NCBI GenBank assembly: GCA_964019335.1 | Contig: OZ025715.1 | Location: 1 to 64,000, forward strand | Direction: 5' to 3' | Origin: Diplonema japonicum | Taxonomy: Eukaryota; Euglenozoa; Diplonemea; Diplonemida; Diplonemidae | DNA: 64,000 nucleotides | In this document: positions 1 to 8,100 of the stretch, piece by piece | Layout of the letters: every line of letters begins with the position of its first letter | Position numbering within the stretch: the first letter of the stretch is position 1 | The notes under the pieces: model-generated | Seen by the model: only the letters and a program-made list of their open reading frames with translations | The model's database searches: none | Told to the model about the DNA's origin: nothing | Made by a program: the position numbers and the translations under genes

Positions 1-159
1 GGTTTGCGGGTTTGCGGGTTTGCGGGTTTGCGGGTTTGCGGGTTTGCGGGTTTGCGGGTTTGCGGGTTTGCGGGTTTGCGGGTTTGCGGGTTTGCGGGTT
101 TGCGGGTTTGCGGGTTTGCGGGTTTGCGGGTTTGCGGGTTTGCGGGTTTGCGGGTTTGC
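1..159. repeat. GGGTTTGC tandem array (about 20 copies)
   Basis: Perfect head-to-tail 8-bp repeats run from the window edge to position 159. The G-rich strand is the plus strand, so the array points away from a left chromosome end and is not in the orientation of a normal left telomere. Three units make 24 nt, so all frames stay open. On the minus strand the array continues in frame from the retroelement C-terminus just to its right. Runs of GGG give G-quadruplex potential. Confidence 0.9.
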
Positions 160-162
160 CTC

Positions 163-477
163 CCCGAACCCCCCAAAGGTCTCCAACGCGAAAGGTACAA
201 AGGCCACGCGTGTCTTGGCGAGCTCCGCCTCATACTTCTGGCGCTTGTAGTGTTCCGCCTTCGCCGCTGCGTACCCCGCAGTCTTCGCCGCCTGGTTGAC
301 ACAAGACTCGTTCCTCGGGTGCACGATGACCACGTCCATAGCCATTAGGCGGGAACCCCCCACCCCACCTGGGAAGAATACGTCCGCCGGGCGCTGGGAC
401 GACCCCGGGATCAGCCCCGTCTTCTCCATCGTTGCGCTCACCCCGGCCCACTGACAGTGTCTGTGGATGATCTGCGG
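163..477 (-). pseudogene. C-terminal fragment of a non-LTR retrotransposon ORF (restriction-like endonuclease region)
   Basis: A minus-strand frame without stops reads a His/Cys segment (IIHRHCQWAG), then SQRPADVFFPG, then MAMDVVIVHP, then an Ala/Lys-rich stretch ending FVPFALETFGGFG. The RPAD plus following Asp resembles the RPD...D signature of the restriction-like endonuclease domain at the end of R2/CRE/NeSL-type retroelement proteins, which are followed by a similar Ala/Lys helix and ETFG-like motif. A stop codon lies at about 475-477, so only the last roughly 100 codons remain. The frame stays open through the tandem array to the window edge. Such elements are known to target SL RNA genes in trypanosomatids, and an SL RNA gene lies about 120-200 bp away on the same strand. 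Family assignment is by motif only. Confidence 0.6.
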
Positions 478-599
478 TCACCTCCTCCTGCGAGTCGTCT
501 TGGATCCATTTTTTTTTTTTTTGTTTTATAGTGTGTGATGGGGGGGAGGGGATCCTTTCGTTGAGCGGCGGGCAGGCCGACGGGCAAAACAACCCCCCC

Positions 600-716
600 G
601 GACGACGGCGACGACGAACGACGGACGCAGCGGCAAACCCAGGCAGAGGCGGCAGGCACCAGCAGAACACGAACGACCAATAAAGTACAGAAACTGTAGC
701 TTTAGAATCGTTGGAT
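600..716 (-). ncRNA. Spliced leader (SL) RNA gene
   Basis: The minus strand carries a leader exon at about 716-678. It begins near ATCCAACGATTC and ends with CAGTTTCTGTACTTTATTG, the conserved 3' half of kinetoplastid and diplonemid leaders. It is followed at once by GT (677-676), the donor used in trans-splicing. The exon is 37-39 nt depending on the cap position. The intron half is GC-rich and contains a GTTGTTTTGC stretch near 580-590 that could serve as an Sm site. The 3' end is not clearly marked, so the lower coordinate is approximate. Only one copy is visible. It donates its capped exon to mRNAs, so it explains the polypyrimidine-AG signals before many genes here. Confidence 0.8.
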
Positions 717-719
717 AGG

Positions 720-1239
720 TGCTGCCCAAAAAAGAAGGGGAGTCGCACAAAAAGCCCCCTTAACTCCGAAGAGTGGGTGTTTTTTTTTTAGTCCAAGATA
801 TAGATTTTGATTTTGATGTGGTTAGCGTATGAAGGTTGTTTTAGTGCCTGCCAACATCAAAAACAAAAAGATACTTTGATTTAAAAAAAAACCTCTTTTC
901 ATTTTTTTGTTGTTGCTTTCTTTTTTTTGTTTTGTTTACTTTTTTTTTTTCTACTTCGTATTCAGCAACGGTCACAACGAAAGCGGATACACAGCACAGG
1001 GGGGAACCACGCACACACCAGCTACCTTACCCCCTCCGGCCATCAAGGCATACCAAGGACAGGGCGAATGGGTAACAGGGCCCGCTCTAAATCTAGCCCC
1101 GGCAAGGTTCACACACACACACACACACACACCACAGCTTGGGTACCTCTCACATTAGTTTCAGCCGAAGCTTACTTACAGGGGACGCCACGTGAAGGCT
1201 GTGAGTTGGATTTTGTCCCCCAGAAGTCAGGCGTCGCCG
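720..1239. other. Non-coding spacer
   Basis: No gene is recognised. The stretch has A/T homopolymers, a short AC microsatellite at about 1111-1131 and the first copy of a dispersed repeat (about 1040-1225). Confidence 0.6.
1040..1225. repeat. Dispersed repeat, copy 1
   Basis: Shares long blocks with 2706-2890 in the same orientation, including GGTAACAGGGCC, CTAGCCCCGGCAAGGTTCAC and CGAAGCTTACTTACAGGGGA, with substitutions and small indels between. The two copies bracket the broken metallophosphoesterase gene. No terminal inverted repeats are seen. Confidence 0.75.
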
Positions 1240-2282
1240 TCAACCACGCCCCTGCATAGTGCATTGACTTTTTTTTTTTTTTTTTTTTTTCTTTTTTGAG
1301 TTTGACTCCGACATCAACCTCGCTCTCGAGCGTGCATCTGCTTTCGCCAAGAGGTCCTCCAGCGCCTTCTCATCAAGCACCCTAGAGAGCCACCTCTGGC
1401 TGCAGATGTGGCCCATACACTGGGTGTACCTCTTCTCGATCCAGGACCTGCGGGCGGACGGGCCGTCCCTGTCGAGGGCCCGGTTCCAGCCCCCCAGCCC
1501 GGAGACCACGAACATCGACTCCCCGCGCGAGAGCTCCACCTTGTTGGGAGAACTGTTCAGCGACACTTCGAGGAGAAGCTGCTGAGGAGCTTCGTCCTGC
1601 TGTACAGGTGGTTGTGCCCCGCCACGATGAAGGCCCCGTTCCTCCGACAGGCGTCGAATGCCTGCGACAGCCCATAAACCTTGGGGTAGCGGTGGCCTGC
1701 CTGGTACGTCCCCTCGGGGCGGTGCCACATGCACACCCTCCAAGGCTCCGTGCTCCCTGCGAAAGACTTGTCGACGAAGTCCACAGCAGGCTTCGTGGTC
1801 CTCGAGTTCTCGTACCAGCTCCGGGGCCAGCTCGGAGAGAACTCGTCCCACCCGATCACCATGTGGACCCCTCGAAACCTGCACGACATCCACAACCCGT
1901 AGTCCGACTTCAGGTTGTTGCTCTGCGAGTCCCTCCCCGTGCACGCCTCCCGCAGCTCCTTCGTCATCTTGTTGTACAGCATGCTCTGGTAGCCGAAAGG
2001 CCCGCCCCACTTCGTGTCGTGGTTCCCGCTCGTCATCAACACGTGCTCCTTCCCGTGGCTGAACCAGTGCGAGTTCAGGAAGCGCTCCCAGTTTCCCGGG
2101 TTGTTCGTGTAGTCGAAGTCTCCGTTTTGCATCACGAGGTCAACCCCGTCCTCTCACATCAGCTTGTAGGCCAGCCCTGCACTTGACTTGTCGCTCGTGT
2201 CCCCGATGAAGCCTATTTTCAAGCAGCTGCAACTGGGCAGCAGCACCGACAGCAACGGGAGCAGCAGCACTGTGATTCGCAT
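1240..2282 (-). pseudogene. Secreted metallophosphoesterase (purple acid phosphatase-like), disrupted
   Basis: The start at 2282 gives a signal peptide (MRITVLLLPLLSVLLPSC) followed by the first metal-binding block FIGDTSD. After YKLM an in-frame TGA (2156-2154) interrupts the protein, which then continues in the same frame with QNGDFDY, TSGNHD, CMWHRPEG and AGHNHLY, the GD, GNHD and GHxH blocks of calcineurin-like phosphoesterases. Near 1570 the frame shifts and the remaining C-terminus (SRGESMFVVSGLGGW to SRARL) is in another frame. TGA is a true stop in other genes here. It may have arisen from CGA (Arg). The reading ends in a long poly(A) on this strand. It is either a pseudogene or a sequence carrying two errors. 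Confidence 0.7.
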
Positions 2283-2705
2283 TCTTGAAAAACAGTGGAA
2301 CAGAAAGGTGTGGGCATAAAACCTGTGATGCGGGTACAGTAGGGCTGCGCAGCGGAGCGATAAATTAAAAAAGAAACAAGAAAACAACACACACACCCCT
2401 CTCTCTCTCCTCCCTCTTAACCTCGCTTTCCCTTACTCGAAAGAAGGATAATAATACGGAGAACCGCAGTTATCAAAGATTGGTATAAAAGGGGATAAAA
2501 TAGATAAATAAATGTGTGTATGTGTACAAACAAACAAGGGTTCCTACGCGGAAGCAGGTTCGCTTGATAAAGGAAAATAGGAAAGGGACATTCCAGGGTC
2601 TTCTGGGGTATCCCCCGGGTTTGCTCCATCCAGTGGGCCAAGCGTTAGTAGCCTGTTGCTGTTGTTTCTCTTGAATCCGCTAGAACCTTTCCCTTACCTG
2701 TTCCT
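2283..2705. other. Non-coding spacer
   Basis: Upstream flank of the minus-strand phosphoesterase. AT-rich with CT-rich runs near 2397-2415. Nothing recognisable. Confidence 0.5.
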
Positions 2706-2890
2706 CCGACCATCAGCATCAAGACATGCCAAGGGCACGTCGAATAGGTAACAGGGCCGTTCTCATCTAGCCCCGGCAAGGTTCACACGTCACGCACACA
2801 TCACAGCTTGGGCACCAGTTTAGGCACTTATTAACCGAAGCTTACTTACAGGGGACGCTCCGTGAAGGCTGTGAATTGGATCTTGTGTCT
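2706..2890. repeat. Dispersed repeat, copy 2
   Basis: Same family and orientation as 1040-1225. Its right edge abuts a fragment of the Lys-rich repeat of the RING-IBR-RING gene. Confidence 0.75.
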
Positions 2891-2969
2891 TCATTGGTCC
2901 TTTCGCATTGTGATTGTCTTTCTTTTTAGGTCCTTTGCTACCCTTCTTGTGCATTCGGCGTTCTAATGC
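2884..2969 (-). pseudogene. Displaced fragment of the CCCH/RBR gene repeat region
   Basis: The minus strand reads HKKGSKGPKKKDNHNAKGP, nearly the same as the KGPKKKDKHNAKGPKK units of the gene at 5112-9461. Only about 28 codons are present, flanked by unrelated sequence, so this is a fragment copied or left behind by rearrangement. Confidence 0.65.
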
Positions 2970-3555
2970 TGAAATGAAGAGGGGGGGGAAAAAAAAAAGC
3001 TGAAAAGGAGAGAACAACAACTGTCCTTTATGAATGTGTTACATAAAAAACAGCAAAAGAGAAAAAAAGGGGGAATTGAAGAAAAGGGGCTCAAGGTAGA
3101 ATGAGGATTTGTTGAAGGTGTGGAGGGGAGATGGGGTGGGGGGCAAAGGGTAAAACAACGTGTGGCAGTGTTCAACTCCAAGTTTCGATAACTCCCAAGT
3201 CTCGATCCACCGAATACAGTAATTACGCACCTTTTTCTTTTTTCTGCTGCATGGAAGACAGGTTACAGTAAAACCCGAAGGTTACCAACAGCGTCTACCG
3301 AATGGGACTTGAGTTACAGATGGAGTGGAATTAAACATGAGGTTATCAATGGTGAATCTTGAAAACACAAGCACACAAACGACCGAAACCAACTAGTTTA
3401 GCATGAGCATTATTCTACCTACCTCTAACAAAATTACACGTTGCACTGTCAACAACCAGCTTTTGGTCCCGAAAATAAAGTGTGAATGAAAAAGAGAGAG
3501 AAAAATTGAACCAGTTCATCAAATCACGTTATTGAGGTGGGGGGAATCTTTTAGG

Positions 3556-3586
<31 letters not shown>

Positions 3587-3898
3587 CCACAAGTTACAAA
3601 AAACCCGCAAACTCAAGAAAGAATTATACTGTTCATTTCCTATAGGCGCCCTTGCAACGATCACCACAACCATCGCCAACGTGCCAAAAAATAGATGTGC
3701 AAAGGTAAAGAGATACAGACGGCGAACCGCGCATCTCCTAAAAAGGAAGTCGTTGACCTCCATGCAGAGATTTAAGAAATGTCTCGAACACTTAGAACTA
3801 GGGGGAGGGGGGTGTTTAAAAGGTTTGCTTTTTTTGTGATTTTCCCATCCTTTTATGGTAACGGGTTGAGGGGGGGGGGGGCAAACACTTAGAAGTCC
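2970..3898. other. Non-coding spacer
   Basis: A/T-rich with a long T run at about 3560-3586 and a G run at 3870-3881. No protein or RNA gene recognised. Confidence 0.5.
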
Positions 3899-4072
3899 GG
3901 CTATGCTGGCATGGAAACAACATTTCCATGCATTTTTTTTTAAAAAAAGGGAAACGGAAACGGAGACGGAACGTTTCCTTACGTTTCCTTTAAAGGAAAC
4001 GTGTTTCCATAAGAATTTTGAAAACATGGAAACGGAAACGGAAACGGAAACGTTTCCTGCCAGCATACCCCT
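3899..4072. mobile_element. Foldback element with GGAAACG repeats (short copy)
   Basis: Left end GGCTATGCTGGCATGGAAAC (3899-3918) and right end GTTTCCTGCCAGCATA (4053-4068) are inverted repeats. Between them are several direct and inverted GGAAAC/GTTTCC blocks able to fold into a long hairpin. A 0.6-kb relative with the same ends lies at 19008-19624. No coding capacity. Confidence 0.75.
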
Positions 4073-4718
4073 AGGCATAGTGGTGAAGCGAGTCGCATTC
4101 TCGCACAAAAAAAATCTGAGCCGATATTCTCGCAAAACGACTCGCATTCTCGCACATGCTGGTGTGCACTTCAGATGTGTCAAAATAACCCCCCCGCCCG
4201 CCCCTCGACCTTCATACTCCTCCCGAACCAACGCGATCGGTGCGTTCACGTCCGCCCGTGTGTGATTCACCCTCCTTGATGTCCAGGTGGAGGAAGAGTG
4301 GCTCCTCTGAGTATCCGACCAGAAATGTTTGGCACTGGTGGCGTCTGTGCTTTACGGCAACAAGGTCTTTTCGCTTTGCTTCGCTCTTCTCGAGCCCTTG
4401 TCTCCTTCTCGAATCCGGGCCCCTTTGTGTGTCTGGTGTCGGTATCTTCATGCGTGAGCTCCACCAATGGGATGCTGGGAAGGCGTGTTTGGTGGTTGGT
4501 GGTGCCTGCGACCAAACACGACAGCGCCCACCCGTCTATCAACTCCGGCCCCACCACGGGGCAAAGCACTGCCTGTTGAGGTCCTTCGAAGTTATTGACA
4601 CTCAGGCACCTGGTTACCAGTGTTTCCCTGTTGAAGTTTTCAGCCAAAAAAATTCTCGCATCATTCTCGCATGCAAGTCGTTTCACCACTATGCCTGGGG
4701 GGGGGGGGGGGGGGGGGG
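4069..4718. mobile_element. Poly-C/poly-G-capped inverted-repeat element
   Basis: Left end CCCCTAGGCATAGTGGTGAA (4069-4088) pairs with right end TTCACCACTATGCCTGGGG (4682-4700), followed by a run of about 20 G. Both arms carry ATTCTCGCA direct repeats. The left end directly joins the right end of the preceding foldback element. The roughly 550-bp interior has open frames on both strands but no family was recognised. Confidence 0.7.
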
Positions 4719-4768
4719 AGATAGAATAATGTGAAAAGTGGGGCTTCAAACACCTCTAAGAGGGTTTG

Positions 4769-4817
<49 letters not shown>

Positions 4818-5111
4818 CTCTCTTACACACGCAGTCACTCAAGCTTGGCATGACAGATTTCTTGAAACCCAACATCAGCAGCCTGGAAACACAAGGCCTC
4901 GGAATAGGCTCCCGTCTTTTTAGGAGTTAATCGAAAAAAGTGGTTTTGCATCACCTTTTTGGCCCCTCGCATCAAAATTGCATTTTCACATATTTCCGCA
5001 TCACGTACTGCGGCCCAAGGAAAAAGTTTATCTCACGGAGAAAGAAGAAAGAAAGGGTGGGGGTTTAAAGGTTTAAAAGTAGCTATTCATGCAATGCAAA
5101 CTACCTTGCCT
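4719..5111. other. Non-coding spacer with long T run
   Basis: Contains one of the longest homopolymers of the window (about 47 T, 4771-4817). This is the 3' flank of the minus-strand RBR gene. Confidence 0.5.
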
Positions 5112-8100
5112 TTAACGTTTTTTCAACGAAAAGAGTGAAAAGAAGTTGGTGACTGTTTTTGCTATTGTTCCCCAAAGGCCGTAAGAGTTGTACAGCTTCC
5201 CTTTGCAGCTACCACGTTCAAAGTGGGTGGAGATACATTCCTTTCCACACAGCCAGCACCAGTTGCAGCCACAGGGACAGTAAACAGCATTACACCCACC
5301 CCCATCCATCAGGGTTTTGGCCTTGCACCGTGGGCAACTCTTCAGTGTCTGCATGTACTTGTCTGCCTCCGCATTTTCTTTTTTGATTTCGTTATGTCTT
5401 TTTTCAAATTGTTCACACGAATCCCTTTCATCACGATGCTCTTGGTCTTGGCACTTCGGGCACAGCTTTTTTTCGCAACACGAGCACGGCACAAAACGGC
5501 CATTCGCCTTCCCCAGATCAATTTCAAGTATCCCAGGGCAATCAACAGTCAAAAAACAGTCCCTATGGGTAGTGTGATGCGTCTTGAGGAAGTACCTACG
5601 TGCCTTTTTGATCAGAGTGCTTGTATCCACATCAAAGGTGTTCGCTATGTTTTTAACTTCGTCAAAAAGTAGCATCTGCCCACATTCCTCCTTCTTTCCA
5701 TGGTCAACATGCATACATCTATAAGGGACTTCTTCTTGTATAAAGCTGCCTGCGCACTCGAAGCACATGATGTGCCCACAGTTGAGCTCAAACTTGTCCC
5801 CTTCAGAAGAACAGCACAGACACACAAAGCACACAGCTTCGCCTTCCTGCTTTTGCTTTGAGCTTTGCATCATCGACTTCAGGGCGTCTTTTATCACAAT
5901 GATCTCCTCGGCCGTGCTTTCCAACTCCACTTGCTTGCCTTTCTCTGAAAGCTTGAGATTAGAGAATCGCTTTTTCAGCTGGGTGCATGTCTCGTAGGGG
6001 ATATGGCGTGTGAAAGTAACAAGATGAGACTTGTCTTCAAGGGTTTTGCGAATGGCGACAGCTGCCTCCTCCTGCCTGGCTCCTTTGATCACAATACGTG
6101 CGAGGCGGTCGAAGCCCACCACAGCGCAGGACACTTTGAACTCATGGCGGACTGAGCCCATCTTTCGAGCGACGGCCGCACTGCGCATACGCATCCCATT
6201 GGCGTCAGCTTCAGAGAAGGTACTTACATTTCCCTCTTTGGCCCAAATGGCAACCCCTTGCACCACCTCCTTCACTCCTTTCACCGTCCTCCCAACGGCT
6301 TCCTCTGTCTGCCCTGTGATGTACACCGTCGAATTACGAGGGTGTGCGTTCAACACAGCACGTGTACTGTGTTCTGCTGCTTTCTTGTCGATCTCATTCT
6401 GCAAGTAATCGGCGATCATCATAACCTGCGATGTGTACACAGCAACACTAGCGTTGAAGCTACTGGTCGCAGTGACATGCATCTTGAGCTCAGGGATGTC
6501 TCTATAGAACACACCACGTGCTTCTCGAATGGCCTCCATCACATTCCTTGCAGTAGCATCTCTGTTCTTTGGAGTGAGGGTGGCGTGCTGCCAGTCGCAG
6601 CGGCCCACAGAAGAAATGTCAAATTTGTCTTCAGGGTCGGTGCATCCGAGACACTTTTGCAATTTTTGCACCGCGATCTTAGCATTGTGCTCCGTAGGAA
6701 GTGATTTGAAGATTTGCTGTACACACTTCAAACCCTTCACTCCAGCTTCACGTAGATCCTTTTCCACATACGAGCTGTGAACGAGGGTACTTGGGAGAAC
6801 AACATCTAGTTCGGTGTCATTGGTGTTGCTATTCCGAAGACAGTGTTTTCCTTTATAGTTGTGGGCCGCACGCTGTGCAGCAGCAGCTGAAGTGAACACT
6901 GCGACTGTCTCAGGCCTCGTGGCCTGCCAGTAGAGGTCAATCACACACCGCACCACCTGCGCCCCACCAATGCTTATTGGTTTAATGTCCAGCAGACACC
7001 CCCCCGCCCACACTGCGTCGTGTTCCCCTTCAAGGATCACTTTCTGTGCGGCTTGCGGTGTTCCGAAATATGCGAATCCCTCTACATCATAGTCCGTTAT
7101 CTTTGTTAACTTCACGAAATGTGCGTTCAACTCAAGCATTTTCTTACGAGTTGCTACTGAAAGGTTTTCTTTTTCGTACATCGCATCGGACTCTTCAAGA
7201 TCTCTCGAGACTGTGAAGGTGATGCCCAGTGTCTCGGAAGGGTCGGTGAGGATCTGTTGACACGTGTATCCCTTGCCGATGAGCAAGCGCAGAGCAGGAT
7301 GGTCTTCGCAGATGGAGGACTCCATCAGACAGTTCGAAAGGTACTCACGCACAAATTTTATCTCTCGATCAAGAATAGCTCTTATGTGTTTACAGTTCTC
7401 CGTTGTAGCAGAAATCGAGAGACTCCTTTCACCGGCATCAGTGAACACCTTGCCATACTTGGACACTTCAGACTGCCACCCTGAATGATGCATCCCAATG
7501 CGCACAACCTCATCGAACTCACGCTTCGTGAGCGGTGGAGTGCTGCGGAACTTTTTTGAGAACACCTTCAATCGATCGGGCGCCTGTTCGTGCATGAAAG
7601 AACACCCTTCGCCCTTATGACAGCAGCCTTCTGAGAAATACTTGCAAGGTTTCGTCTTTTCTTTGTTCGGTCGTGCCCTGCTGTCATTCAGGCATTCGGC
7701 ATCCATCTTCTGCTGCTGCATAGCTTTGGTGTTCTTCTTGGGCTTCTTATCCTTCTTGCAGTCATCTTTTGCAGGGTTTGCCTCGTAGTCATCTAGGTCT
7801 ATCTCTTGATGCTTGTCTTCGGTGTTCTTCTTATGTCCCTTCGCGTTGTGCTTGTCGTTCTTTTTGGATCCCTTGTAGTCATCTTTTGCAGGGTTTGCCT
7901 TGTAGTCATCGAGCCCAAGGTCCATCTCTTGATGCTGCTTGTCTTCGGTGTTCTTTTTGTGTCCATGTCCCTTCGCATTGTGCTTGTCGTTCTTCTTGTG
8001 TCCTTTGCCGCCCCCCTTGTAGTCACCTTTTGCAGGGCTTGCATCGTAGTCATCCAGGAGCCCAGGGTTCACGTTTTGATGCTGCTTGTCTTCTGTGTTC

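Noticed and set aside
1-159. Telomere
   Set aside because: The G-rich strand points inward and the unit is an octamer. A left-end telomere would read C-rich on the plus strand.
4240-4749. Transposase inside the poly-C-capped element
   Set aside because: Frames on both strands are about 160 codons but show no catalytic motif I can name.
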